64,000 bases of DNA from Sacculina carcini (GCA_916048095.2 OU696571.1:4886001-4950000), one strand, 5' to 3'; shown: positions 47,402-58,746, counted from the first letter of the stretch. Numbers and translations are program-made. The notes: generated by a model from the sequence alone, not told the origin.

Positions 47402-47902
47402 TGTGGTATTGTTGGTCAGAAATTGAACGCCATGCGAAGGAATGAATAGGGGTGTGAATGCGTTTGCTGAGTTGAGCGAGAGTGTAGGAGAGCGTGTGCG
47501 CTTGCGAGCGTAGACTTGTGTGTGTACCTGTGTGTGACTGAGCGTAGACTTGTGTGTGTGTGTGTGTATGTGCGTCACTGTATTCATGCGTGTGATTCTA
47601 CTTCGTGTTTGTATGTTTGTATGCAGCGTGTACTGGTGTTAGCGGCTGGTATGGAATGACGGGAGTGGTGTTGTAGTGCTCATCGTGCGTTCTGTTGTTA
47701 TGTGTGGACTGGTCGGTGTAGTCTTCTGTGTGCTGTTTGTGTGGATATAATTTATGCCAGCCTAGAGAGAGATTATTGCTCTACTGTGTATGTGTGAGTT
47801 TTCATCCTGTTGTTGTTAAATCATATTTGTTGTCATCAATAGAGTTCATCATTTTACAAGGTAGTTTTGTTTTCGTGGTGTAAAAATGGACATCAAACCA
47901 CA
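47402..47902 (+). repeat. LTR2 (shared by both units)
   Basis: 501 bp, identical to LTR1 apart from a TG run that is one dinucleotide shorter. It serves as 3' LTR of unit 1 and 5' LTR of unit 2, and contains the second ORF start (47886). Confidence 0.9.
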
Positions 47903-49925
47903 AGCTATTTCGGCTACAACAATGATGAAGAATTTTGACGGTACTGGCGACGTAGTCGCATGGTTGAAGAAGGCAGAACTTGTGGCCAAGCTGACAGGAG
48001 TGACTGAGCTGCATGCGTTTGTGCCACTATTTCTGGAAGGAGGAGCATTGTCACTCTACCTCGAGCTCAATGAAGAGGCACAGTCAAGGTACGATTTGAT
48101 CAAAGCCAAACTGCGAGAAGCGTTTTCCCCCAATCCAGTTGAATCATTTGCCATGCTGACGAAGAAGAAGTGGCAAGGAGAGCAAGTGGATGAGTTACCG
48201 CAGGTAGATCGTACACTGACTAAACGCCAACTGTTTTCTTTATGTGGGAAATTGTTGGGCCACTATCCCATTGCCGGGTGGCTCAGACCGGCGTGCAGCT
48301 ATGTCAAACGTCATTCATCCGATGGTGGCTGGGATGACACAGTCCGGGAGGAAGTTCTGTCTGTTACACACGACATGCTAGAACAAGTGAAAAGCGATGA
48401 TCCAGTGCAAGGAAAGTGGTCGGTTTCAGAATCGAAATCTGGTGTTGTGTGGTGTGACGCCAGTAATCAGGCTATTGGAACAGTAATCGAAATCGACGGA
48501 ATCGTAGTGGAAGATGCCTCGTGGCAGAGGAAAAAAGATGACTTCAATCATATAAACGTCGCTGAGCTTGAAGCTGTATCCAGAGGACTCAATCTTGCAA
48601 TAAAGTGGGGATTAGAATGTATAGAAGTACGCACCGACTCCGCTACAGTTTTTGGCTGGCTGCGTGCCACACTATCCGACGAGAACAGAGTGAAGACAAA
48701 AGGAGCTGCAGAAGTTCTTGTGAAACGACGACTGGGAGTAGTCAAGGAGTTAATTGATGAATTGCGTCTCGAAGTGAGATTGATTCTTGTTCCTACAGCA
48801 AGTAACAAAGCAGACTCATTGACGCGCATCAACAGGCAATGGATGCTGAAGCTCGAGAGAAAACCGGTAAACGAAACATGCGGCATGGCGTTGGAAAGAG
48901 TGAAAGATCTCCACCGTAGTCATCATATGGGCGTTGACCGAACGTTATCTCTCGCTAAGCAAGTGGACCCTACTGTGACACGTGAACAGGTGAAACGTGT
49001 GGTGAAGAGCTGTCTGGAGTGTCAGTCTATCGATCCTGCGCCGGTGACTCACGAGGCGGGCGAGCTGCACGTGCCAACAGTCTGGACAAGATTGGCAGTC
49101 GATGTTACTCATTTCAGATATCGTCCATTTCTGTCTATTGTTGATTGCGGCCCTGGAAGGTTCGCGATATGGCGAGAGCTGCGTGCAGAGTCGGCAAATG
49201 AGATTTCAAATATCCTGAACCAAGTATTTTATGAGCGAGGGCCTGTTGAACAAGTGCTGATGGACAATGGAACGGTGTTCAAGTCAGAATTACTCAGGGA
49301 AACCCTCGATGGCTGGAAAATCAGCAGGTTTTTCCGAGCGGCTTATCGACCCAGCGGAAACGGTATTGTCGAACGGCATCATCGTACGATAAAGAGGATA
49401 GCGGAGAGAGCTGGCATCTCCCCGCTCGAGGCGGTATTTTGGTACAACATGGCGCCCAAATCGGATCGAATTGAAGACAAGGCGCCGCATCACAGTGTCT
49501 ACACATATGCCTGGCGACATCCGGAGGTTTTGCCAGCCCACAATGACGACGGCGAGAAGAACTCGGGCATAGAAGTCGGCGATGAAGTGTGGGTAAAGCC
49601 ACCTGGGGCAAGATGTACGTCGCATTGGTCAAAAGGAAGAGTGACCGGGATTCAGTCCTCAAACAATGTATCGGTGGATGGAGTACCGAGGCATCTACTA
49701 GATCTGCGGCGTGTGTATGATGAAGGCAATAATCGAGATGACGCCGGTGGTCAAGACGTGGACAATCAGACTCCAGATGACTGTGCAGCGGACACGAACG
49801 AAGTGCTCGAGACAACTGACATACATAATGGAGCCGTAGAGGACCGGAGTGAGCACATTCTTCGGAGATCTACCAGAGAGAGGAGACGTCCGCCTTGGAT
49901 GGACGATTATTTCGTAGGTGATTGA
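47886..49925 (+). CDS. Retrotransposon Gag/RNase H/integrase fusion, copy 2
   Basis: Encodes the same 679 residues as copy 1 with no amino-acid change that I can see, including all RNase H and integrase catalytic residues and the same deletion of protease and RT core. Perfect identity over 2 kb implies very recent duplication, gene conversion or an assembly duplication. Confidence 0.9.
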   Translation: MDIKPQAISATTMMKNFDGTGDVVAWLKKAELVAKLTGVTELHAFVPLFLEGGALSLYLELNEEAQSRYDLIKAKLREAFSPNPVESFAMLTKKKWQGEQVDELPQVDRTLTKRQLFSLCGKLLGHYPIAGWLRPACSYVKRHSSDGGWDDTVREEVLSVTHDMLEQVKSDDPVQGKWSVSESKSGVVWCDASNQAIGTVIEIDGIVVEDASWQRKKDDFNHINVAELEAVSRGLNLAIKWGLECIEVRTDSATVFGWLRATLSDENRVKTKGAAEVLVKRRLGVVKELIDELRLEVRLILVPTASNKADSLTRINRQWMLKLERKPVNETCGMALERVKDLHRSHHMGVDRTLSLAKQVDPTVTREQVKRVVKSCLECQSIDPAPVTHEAGELHVPTVWTRLAVDVTHFRYRPFLSIVDCGPGRFAIWRELRAESANEISNILNQVFYERGPVEQVLMDNGTVFKSELLRETLDGWKISRFFRAAYRPSGNGIVERHHRTIKRIAERAGISPLEAVFWYNMAPKSDRIEDKAPHHSVYTYAWRHPEVLPAHNDDGEKNSGIEVGDEVWVKPPGARCTSHWSKGRVTGIQSSNNVSVDGVPRHLLDLRRVYDEGNNRDDAGGQDVDNQTPDDCAADTNEVLETTDIHNGAVEDRSEHILRRSTRERRRPPWMDDYFVGD

Positions 49926-49948
49926 TTGATCTTGAGATCAAGGGGGAG

Positions 49949-50451
49949 TGTGGTATTGTTGGTCAGAAATTGAACGCCATGCGAAGGAATGAATAGGGGT
50001 GTGAATGCGTTTGCTGAGTTGAGCGAGAGTGTAGGAGAGCGTGTGCGCTTGCGAGCGTAGACTTGTGTGTGTACCTGTGTGTGACTGAGCGTAGACTTGT
50101 GTGTGTGTGTGTGTGTATGTGCGTCACTGTATTCATGCGTGTGATTCTACTTCGTGTTTGTATGTTTGTATGCAGCGTGTACTGGTGTTAGCGGCTGGTA
50201 TGGAATGACGGGAGTGGTGTTGTAGTGCTCATCGTGCGTTCTGTTGTTATGTGTGGACTGGTCGGTGTAGTCTTCTGTGTGCTGTCTGTGTGGATATAAT
50301 TTATGCCAGCCTAGAGAGAGATTATTGCTCTACTGTGTATGTGTGAGTTTTCATCCTGTTGTTGTTAAATCATATTTGTTGTCATCAATAGAGTTCATCA
50401 TTTTACAAGGTAGTTTTGTTTTCGTGGTGTAAAAATGGACATCAAACCACA
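49949..50451 (+). repeat. LTR3
   Basis: 503 bp, TGTGGT...ACCACA, followed directly by the CAAAC target duplication. It differs from LTR1 by one base (GCTGTCTG for GCTGTTTG). Its internal ATG has no ORF after it. Confidence 0.9.
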
Positions 50452-50456
50452 CAAAC

Positions 50457-50720
50457 ATTTCAGTAAACCCCTGAAAGAGGTAGTAAAAATCACTTAGTTA
50501 TGAACAAATTGCTTTTTGTGACAAAGATCTGTACTTTTCACATTGAATGATTATTACTATCATACTTTTTGAGCACTCGCAGTCGTGCTAGGATTGCATG
50601 CTTCATAAGCTTCAACTGTCACTGGTGACAAGGGTGACATTTTGGTGCGCTAAAAATCGCAATAAGTTGAGCTGAATATTAAGTCCAATGTTATTCTAAA
50701 ATACCACAAATAATATATCA
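50457..50720 (+). repeat. AGGGTGAC-type repeat, right piece
   Basis: Continues the repeat interrupted by the LTR array. The block GAGCACTCGCAGTCGTGCTA and GGATTGCATGCTTCAT also occurs at 55998-56040. A second AGGGTGAC...GCGCTAAAAA start lies at 50631. Confidence 0.7.
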
Positions 50721-51432
50721 TATGGTAGTGAAGATTAAACATTGAAATCACTCCTTCCGCTCCGCTGTGGGTATCACGTTTTCGGATTTACATAAAATAC
50801 ATTTTGAACCATCACGGTTGTTCTATGAATGTGAATTATACATACTTGTTTAATCTGTCGAGTCTGTTTCACTGATACCTTGTAGTGACATTTAAATTTA
50901 CAACATAATTTGATGGCCCACTCGATCTTAACTTTGTTAAATGTTCTAGGCTTTCAATGGATTTCACAGATGATTATGCGACTATTATAGGCAAAATGTT
51001 CATTAAGCCCATGCCACTCTCAGGCCTGAAATGATAGGTTTTTAGTAGCACGGTCCAATAGGCCTAGGTTAGGTTATAGCGATCATATATGAGATTGACT
51101 CCTTTTTCAGGTGTTTCACTTTCTGCTGCTTATGGTAATTATTAGCAAAATTATTTCATAATGTGAAAGCGTTGAACTGATGTGCCGAGCTGCTTGCTTT
51201 GTATTGCCTCTTGTTTCAATTGATGAAATTTTTCGTTGATTTTGTTAGTCTATAGTGAAGAATGTATTAGTGTTTTCATGTACTAGATACTGTATAAATG
51301 CGTTGCGTGTGAAAGTGTACACCAGAAGAGCTGAATGTTAATGCATTAATTTAGCTGATAGCTGTTTTCTCAGTATATTTTACAGTACTTTACATTTTAA
51401 TTGCCAATTTTTTTCATGTTTTTTTTTCTTAG

Positions 51433-51550
51433 AATCAACCTTATGATCATTATGTTGATTACAATGAATTACAAGACAAGACAATAACCGCACAAGACAG
51501 CGACCATGCGGTGGAGAAGGGTATTATTCAGAGCAGCAGCAGTGTATGAT
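51433..51550 (+). CDS. Possible terminal exon of an unidentified gene
   Basis: A T-rich acceptor TTTTTTTCTTAG|AAT is followed by 38 codons, NQPYDHYVDYNELQDKTITA to IIQSSSSV and stop TGA. It is Tyr/Asp-rich and could be a cytoplasmic tail. It starts in phase 0, unlike the neighbouring membrane exons. No matching upstream exon was found, so it remains tentative. Confidence 0.35.
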
Positions 51551-52120
51551 AAGAATATCGAGGTAGCAAACGGAGTCCACATATGTGGTGTGTTGTTTCT
51601 CAATAAGTACACTCTCCACTCAATCACGCACACCTACAAAACGAAGCATTGGAAATTGTACTTGAGATGATGTGGATATAGCTAGATGATGTGGAAATAG
51701 CTAGTGTTTCTTCACTGAACGTCGACGACACAGACGATTAATTATTTTGTGATTGATTGCATATTGCATTTGAATATATACTCCTTTTCTCAGGTAGTTT
51801 TTCATTTTTATCAAACATATAATCTTATTTCTGCATTTATTGTGTTATATCGTCTCACTTAATGAGTTTGACCAAATAGATACAGGGGTGGGCCGAGGGA
51901 AAAACGAGGGCTGGATGGTTGTCGGTTTTAGGGCACTCGTGATCGAGGTTTTTTCAGATCATCAGTTGCTTTTTACGGCTTATTAAACTATCATGTGTGT
52001 TATTCAACTACACCTTTCAACTGAAATCGTGTCCAACTATCCAGTAATGTGATTTCCATTGCCAACTTGTCAACTCTCTTGAAGCAACAGCTAGTGCAAT
52101 TGTTTCTGTTTCATCGTCAG

Positions 52121-52192
52121 TACGAGTCTTACCTGATATTGCCGATATTTTGGTATCAGATTGTGTTGTGCAATAACCCGGCTGCTGAGTGA
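52121..52192 (+). CDS. Possible small terminal exon
   Basis: After GTTTCATCGTCAG| the frame reads YESYLILPIFWYQIVLCNNP AAE and stops. Strong acceptor, hydrophobic content, but only 23 codons and no homology recognised. Confidence 0.2.
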   Translation, partial: YESYLILPIFWYQIVLCNNPAAE

Positions 52193-52362
52193 CTCCTCTT
52201 CAACTGCAGGTGAAACTTGGTTTATCTACAAATATGTAGAATAAAGTTAGTAGTTTCAACAACGTAATATAACTTGGGCATGACATAGCTGTATGTATTT
52301 GATCACAGTTGATCAAAGTTGATTCAGTTGATCACAGTTAATTTTCAATATCACTGATCAGC

Positions 52363-52446
<84 letters not shown>
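52363..52446 (+). repeat. (CA)n microsatellite
   Basis: About 84 bp of perfect CA, with more CA-rich sequence to 52502. Confidence 0.95.
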
Positions 52447-52451
<5 letters not shown>

Positions 52452-52633
52452 ACACACGCACACACACACAGACAAATGTACATTCGTATACACACACACA
52501 CACTAGCAACTGAACATTTTAATTGCTCGTTTGCATCGTGCAATGTTACGTGCCAATTTGATCGCTGGCACGTGAATGCTGCATGTGGCGAATGGAGATG
52601 ATGTATTGACAGTGTTTGTCCGGTACTCCACAG

Positions 52634-52934
52634 ACAAATGAGTTTCTGGACGCTGGTTGCGGGGGCTGTGTTCTGCATGGCGGGAGCTGCTCTGCTGCTG
52701 ATGATGACCGACCGAGACTCTTGCGGCTGGAACTGCGGCTCAGCTCCAACTAATTCGTCGGGTCAGATAGCGCAGGACGTCGTTGAACCGAAGGATGCAG
52801 AACGGCATGCAGATCAGCCCGGCAATGTTGTCTATACCCCAATGCCACCCTCTGTCGACAAAGATAGAGAGGGAAGACACATGAAAGTTACGACGCCATT
52901 CGATGGTAGATCTGACATCTCACCATATGATTAG
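52634..52934 (+). CDS. Unidentified membrane protein, terminal exon B
   Basis: The acceptor TACTCCACAG| is followed by one base completing a codon (phase 2), then QMSFWTLVAGAVFCMAGAAL, a transmembrane helix. Then MMTDRDSCGWNCGS and a ~65-residue polar tail rich in Pro, Asp and Lys lead to a stop at 52932-52934. Phase, helix position, the AVFC motif and a following Cys plus TNSSG resemble exon A at 41725-41932. It is therefore either an alternative last exon or a paralogous gene. If ATG 52638 were a true start, the protein would be a 98-residue single-pass protein. Confidence 0.5.
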
Positions 52935-53346
52935 TAAGGTCGTAAAACGTCCATCATTGAAGTCTCTGACTGGTCCGTGTTTCAGATGGAAGTTTCGGTG
53001 ATACTAGAATTTTTTTTGTACATGCACATTGATTATAATCAACGTACATTCACCTAAATAATAATTTACGTATGAATGTGTGAAATACGTTTATGTATAT
53101 TGTGAAATATTAATACGAATTTGTTGCCCACTCATATGCACTAATATAAACATGCGCAAGATGACACAAATTATTTGTAGTCTACTTCAAAAACACAGTG
53201 TTCGTGGATATATGCATTTTGTGAACATTGCCATTTTGTTGCGTATATACACCGAGTATTGGTGCAATACACATGTGCAAATATGCATTAGCTGCCCGTA
53301 TTGTAAAGTGATGGGAAAATACTTTTTTCATAGAGGGTTGCTCAAG

Positions 53347-54556
53347 TACACCACTAGTACACCACTAGTACACCAATAGTACACCACTAGTACACCACTA
53401 GTACGCCACTAGTACGCCACTAGTACACCACTAATACGCCACTAGTACACCACTAGTACACCACTAGTACACCACTAGTACGCTACTGGTACACCACTAG
53501 TACGCCACTAGTACACCACTAGTACGCCACTAGTACGCTACTAGTACGCCACTAGTACACCACTAATACGCCACTAGTACACCACTAGTACACCACTATT
53601 ACACCACTAGTACGCTACTGGTAAACCACTAGTACGCCACTAGTACACCACTAGTACGCCACTAGTACACCACTAGTACACCACTAGTACGCCACTAGTA
53701 CACCACTAATACGCCACTAGTACGCTACTAGTACACCACTAGTACACCACTAATACACCACTAGTACACCATTAGTACGCTACTAGTACGCCACTAGTAC
53801 ACCACTAGTACGCCACTAGTACACCACTAGTACACCACTAGTACACCACTAATACGCCACTAGTACACCACTAGTACACCACTAGTACACCACTAGTACG
53901 CTACTGGTACACCACTAGTACACCACTAGTACACCACTAGTACACCACTATTACGCTACTGGTACACCACTAGTACACTACTAGTACACCACTAGTACGC
54001 CACTAGTACACCACTAGTACACCACTAGTACGCTACTGGTACACCACTAGTACACCACTAGTACACCACTAGTACGCTACTAGTACGCCACTAGTACACC
54101 ACTAGTACGCTACTGGTACACCACTAGTACACTACTAGTACACCACTAGTACGCCACTAGTACACCACTAGTACACCACTAGTACACCACTAGTACGCTA
54201 CTGGTACACCACTAGTACACCACTAGTACACCACCAGTACACCACTATTACGCTACTGGTACACCACTAGTACACTACTAGTACACCACTAGTACGCCAC
54301 TAGTACACCACTAGTACACCACTAGTACACTACTAGTACACTACTAGTACACTACTAGTACACCACTAGTACGCCACTAGTACACCACTAGTACACCACT
54401 AGTACGCTACTGGTACACCACTAGTACACCACTAGTACACCACTAGTACGCCACTAGTACGCCACTAGTACGCTACTAGTGCACCACTAGTACACCACTA
54501 GTACGCCACTAGTACACCACTAGTACACCACTAGTACACTACTAGTACGCTACTAG
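53347..54556 (+). repeat. 11-bp minisatellite, about 110 units
   Basis: Continuous array of TACACCACTAG with variants TACGCCACTAG, TACGCTACTAG and TACGCTACTGG. About 1,210 bp, i.e. about 110 units, with the 11-bp period strictly kept. Local higher-order patterns of variant units recur. Confidence 0.97.
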
Positions 54557-54567
54557 CTCGTCTAAGG

Positions 54568-54864
54568 CAGTTCTTAACGTTTTCCATTGTTCGCACCAAT
54601 TTCAAATGAGCAGTGAGTTCTCGCACCGCCTGAATTATTGATAGCTGTGATGAAAATGATATACATTATAGTAATAAGAAAAAGCTTGTGTTAAATATTC
54701 AATCATTCAGCTTCAATTTCATCAAGCTTTTTTTATTTTTTCTCAGGAAAACAATATAATGCATAGGTAAACATATATTTTCCTTAGTTTATCACAGGAA
54801 TCCTCGCATCCCTTAAGAACCTTGCACCCCTAGGGGTGCGAGCAGCCCCGGTTAAGAATTGCTG
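54568..54864. mobile_element. hAT-like MITE at the edge of the minisatellite
   Basis: A 297-bp element from CAGTTCTTAACG to GGTTAAGAATTGCTG with a perfect 8-bp duplication GTCTAAGG (54560-54567 and 54865-54872). Non-coding. Confidence 0.88.
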
Positions 54865-55282
54865 GTCTAAGGAAAGCAAGCAATCTAATCTAAATGTTCT
54901 GGCACTACCATATGCATATCAGAGGGGTGCCGATAATCATTTTGCATTTTTCAAGGTATACATTAACATAGAAGCAAACGTTCGTCCTATAACTAGTCTA
55001 TAACTAGTCTTCTATTTTGTATATCCATATTTTATATTTCTCGCGTACCTTCCCCGCACAACACACAACACACCCACACACACCGGGACATTCAAATACA
55101 CCGTTGGACGTACCGAAATATGCACAGTGATTGCACGCCACATTTCCGGTACGCTATTGACCGGAAGTGATTCGTGTGACGTGAACTGTGCGACGCCAAT
55201 CGGCCGAACACGTGTTTCACACAAAACTCATCGCCTCGAGCTGTAGACTTGGTGGCATGCAAATAGCAGCACGGTGGTCACG

Positions 55283-55318
<36 letters not shown>
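55283..55318 (+). repeat. (TG)n microsatellite
   Basis: About 32 bp of TG. The surrounding 54.9-55.8 kb is otherwise featureless to me. Confidence 0.85.
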
Positions 55319-55319
<1 letters not shown>

Positions 55320-55799
55320 CAGGTCAGAAAGGCGGCATGCTTGTTAGTGTGAAGCCGTGTTTAGCGTGAATGCGAGCTATATAATGCTAATGATAGTTCG
55401 CTAAAAATTGCTGAACATCTGGCTCAAAATATCAACTGAGTCTCGTGTGTTTCAAGTGCAGATGAGGTATAGCTGCGTAGTGTTCTGATGCCGGATGCTT
55501 CGGATGAGTGCATTTCATCTCGAATGCTCTTATTTAGGCGATAATGCCCACTAATCCCGAGCAGACTGCTGACAACAGCTATGAACCGTGCTAAATCAGG
55601 GATGAAGCGCTCGGTCCTGGTTACAATTGCTCACTTTTTCTCCACATATTTAGCGTTGACAAGATGCTCTCAATTCGAGGCGGGTAAGTGAAACTTCTCC
55701 AAATATGTAATTTCCTAAAATGTTTGCAAAAGTCAAATTGGCTATGCATGAATTATTTTAACGAAATAATTACCCTCAATCAGTATTAAATAATTATTT

Positions 55800-56048
55800 G
55801 GTTGACCTTTTGGTGCACTAAAAATTATGAAAAGTTGCGCTAAAAAATCCTAAAAGTTGCGCTAAAAAGTTGCACTTGAAATTTTGCAAAAAATTCAACC
55901 CGTAAAAAAGTAGTGAAAATCACTTAATTATGAAAAACACTTTTTTTGAGGAGAACTTATACTTAATACATTCGATAACTATTACTACAATACGTTTTGA
56001 GCACCCGCGGTTGTGCTAGGATTGCATGCTTCATGAGCTTCAACTGTC
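55800..56048 (+). repeat. AGGGTGAC-type repeat, truncated copy
   Basis: TTGACCTTTTGGTGCACTAA then GTTGCGCTAAAAA twice, followed by the AATCACTTAATTATGAA and GTGCTAGGATTGCATGCTTC blocks shared with 50457-50620. It stops at AACTGTCAC where Penelope-like sequence begins. Confidence 0.7.
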
Positions 56049-57562
56049 ACCTCGCTGGTGAAATGAAAATTAAGCTAAATATAATTATCCGCAAGTGCAA
56101 TACCACGAGTGAAAACAAATTGTACATCATTGAAGACGACCATAGATTGGGCTATGCGTACGGCAACATAAAAACACAAAAAGATGATTATCCTATTCAC
56201 CCAATTATAAGCCAGACACCGTCGTTCACATACAAACTGGCAAAAGAGCTCAACGCCCTGATTTCACCATACTTGCCCGACAACTTTTGCATAAAGTCAT
56301 CAGAAGAATTTTTGAAAATTCTGAAAGCGACTCAGCCCAACGGGAAAATGCACACGATGGATGTTGAATCTCTTTTCACGAATGCTACTGTTGACGATAT
56401 CATAGATATCATCTGTCACCGTCTCTACCGCAGCTCACAACACAAATTCGACATTCCTGAGGCGTATCTCCAGCACGACGGTGTAGCGATGGGTTCTCCT
56501 CTCGGCGTGCTTTTCGCCAATTTCTACATGGGCCACCTCAAAACAACTACGTTCGCAACAGAACCGACTTGCAAACCACCAATATACGCCAGGTACGTCG
56601 ATGATGTATTTCTATGTGCCGAGGAAGACGCCGTACTTCAGTTGGCAAATCAGCTTCAGCGAAACTCATGTTTGAAGTTCACACATCAGCAGGAAGCGAA
56701 TTGCAAACTGAGTTTCCTGGACGTTGCAGTAGAGCGACACGAGACCTCATTTTCCACAGCCGTCTATACGAAAAATACAGACCTAGGCTTTTGTCTGAAC
56801 GCCGCTAGTGAGTGCTCGCAAGCGTATAAGATGAACGTCATAAGGTCGTTCGTATTACGATTTTCGTATTATATAGCGATTACGCATTGCTCAACATGGT
56901 CTGCAACGAGCACAGAGCTGAAAAAAGTCCGGCAGCTACTGGTTAACAACGGCTACGAACAAACGACCATTGATTGTGTAATACGCGAGAAATTGTCAAA
57001 ATATATCGAAGAAGATAAAAATCAAAAAGAGACATTGACCATCAAATTGTACTACAAGAACATCATGTCTTCTGCCCATCGAGATGATGAGAACGCCATT
57101 AGAAACATCGTTGATAGAAACGTGCCGCCAACAGAAGAAGGCACCAAGTTGCAGCTTGTCATTTATTACAAGACACGCAAAACACGCAGCTTAGTGATGA
57201 AGAACAGTTGCCTTCCCAAGACCAGCATGCTGCAAGAAACCAATGTAGTGTACCAGCATACATGTACAACTGGTGACTGCAGTCGCCGAAAATCGCATTA
57301 CATTGGCTACACAACAACAACGCTGTCCAAACGAATTTCAGCACACCTTCAAGACAGATCCATTGCCAGACACTACCGCCAGCAGCATCAAATGAAATTG
57401 GACCGAAAGACTATGGATGAGAAAACCGAAATCATTTGCAGAGAAAATGACATCCGTAGGCTCAAAATAATTGAAGCTGTATTTATTAATAAAAATAGAT
57501 GTGAAATTAACATTCGACAACAGGCAGATGTCGCCCTCCCATCCATGCGAAACCATAATTGA
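56049..57562 (+). CDS. Penelope-like element reverse transcriptase/GIY-YIG protein (5' truncated)
   Basis: About 500 residues of PLE type. The RT shows the PHPIISQTPSFTYKLAK-like entry (residues ~66-84 of the open frame), motif A MDVESLFTNAT, motif B DGVAMGSPLG and motif C YARYVDDVFL. Between A and B roughly 20-30 usual residues seem to be missing in frame. The C terminus has SHYIGYTTTTLSKRISAHL, the GIY-YIG endonuclease core. The conserved N terminus is absent and no ATG belongs to it: the frame continues out of the upstream repeat at 56049. The frame is otherwise intact to the TGA at 57560-57562, so decay is recent, but the element looks inactive. Confidence 0.88.
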
Positions 57563-57659
57563 CACCATCCATGCGACATTATAATTTATTACCACTTTAT
57601 ATGAAACCCTGTAATTATGGTTCAATTTCGAGGACTGAATCAATGTGCCCCAGTCCCTG

Positions 57660-57775
57660 ATTATAATAGTATGTAGTTAGCGTTCGAGTGTAGCTCTTCA
57701 TGTTTCGCCAAGCCACCTCAACTTTTTCCTTAGTCCACACAACGTTTTCCTTAACCCCCTCAGCCCCCAGCCCCA
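57660..57775 (+). repeat. Fragment of the CAGTGGCGGCGCCA hAT-like MITE
   Basis: TATAATAGTATGTAGTTAGC and AGCTCTTCATGTTTCGCCAA match the interiors of the copies at 40966-41279 and 61394-61718. Termini are absent. Confidence 0.7.
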
Positions 57776-57941
57776 TGGGCCTGGCTTCTCATCCTGGCTG
57801 CATACCGCCAGTCAATCAAGCACACGAAATGGTTCTGGTTCTTTTTCCATCGCGCTCTTTCTATCTGTTGTGGCTGCGCGGTGATTGCATTGTCTTGTGA
57901 CTGCTACACTGCCTCTGACTCATTAGGAGTTCAGGAGACAG

Positions 57942-58199
57942 TTGAGCTTCTGCTTGCTGAAGTCGGTCAGCAAATGTTGTGATGGACGCCACATCGCGAC
58001 CACGCTTGATGTTCGACGCAACATTAGCGATCTATTTATGCCATTATACCAACAAGGCAGATGTGTGATTTGTAAGAATCACACCAGGTATGAGTGTATC
58101 AAGCGATGCTGCATTGTGAAGGAGACTCCAACTCCGCACTTACTTTTCATGAATTTTGCAGCGAACGCTTTGTACATATTTATGAAGAACTATATATAG
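57942..58199 (+). pseudogene. Cys-rich fragment, possibly the end of a piggyBac-like transposase
   Basis: The segment LYQQGRCVICKNHTRYECIK followed by RCC resembles the CxxC...CxxC finger at the end of piggyBac-type transposases. No upstream catalytic region is visible, so this is a weak suggestion. Confidence 0.25.
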
Positions 58200-58746
58200 T
58201 TATAATTGATCTTAATAGTAATGATGGTATTTCATACACATTCTGAGCATACAATTGGCAAAACTATTTTCATGACGAAAAACAAGAGCGAGTAACTATT
58301 GAGAATAAGTCGGCAAGTTTTTGTTGTATCAAGCCATTTGTTCCCACACGAGAGCATACCTGTATCTCAAAAAGTTATCAATAAAATTGCTCGATATTTT
58401 CAGAAAAAAATTAGCTGACCTATTGAAGGTAATCCACAAGATTTTGTGAGGAAAATTCCAACTCTAACTGCATGTGGTAAAATAAAGGCTAAAGAGCATT
58501 GCATTGTTTCTGGTGTTTAAACACTCAGCCATGCGCGAACGCCACTGAAACACCGTGCACCCACTATATAATACGTCGTTGATGACCGGAAATGGGTGGC
58601 ACCAGCGGAAGTACGCACGTGGCGCGTAACTTGTCGCGTGCGCGCCACAATCATAGCATGCCGTGAACAAAAGAGCTACGTGCGCCAGCCGCTTCCAACC
58701 AATGCACGCACGGGACAGAGCTATGTGCAGGCCATTCTCGTCATTG

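Larger units (their letters stand above)
44848..50456 (+). mobile_element. Tandem three-LTR retrotransposon array
   Basis: Structure LTR1 - ORF - LTR2 - ORF - LTR3 with an exact 2,547-bp period. The whole is flanked by a single 5-bp duplication CAAAC (44848-44852 and 50452-50456), as expected of integrase insertion. A polypurine tract (AAGGGGGAG) precedes LTR2 and LTR3. The element is Ty3/gypsy-like by its RNase H and integrase, but lacks protease and the RT catalytic core, so it is non-autonomous. Differences in TG-run length and one base in LTR3 show the copies are not literally identical. Confidence 0.9.

Noticed and set aside
53347..54556. CRISPR-like array appearance
   Set aside because: The units are 11 bp with no unique spacers and the DNA is eukaryotic, so it is a minisatellite. 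The same holds for 25245-25545.
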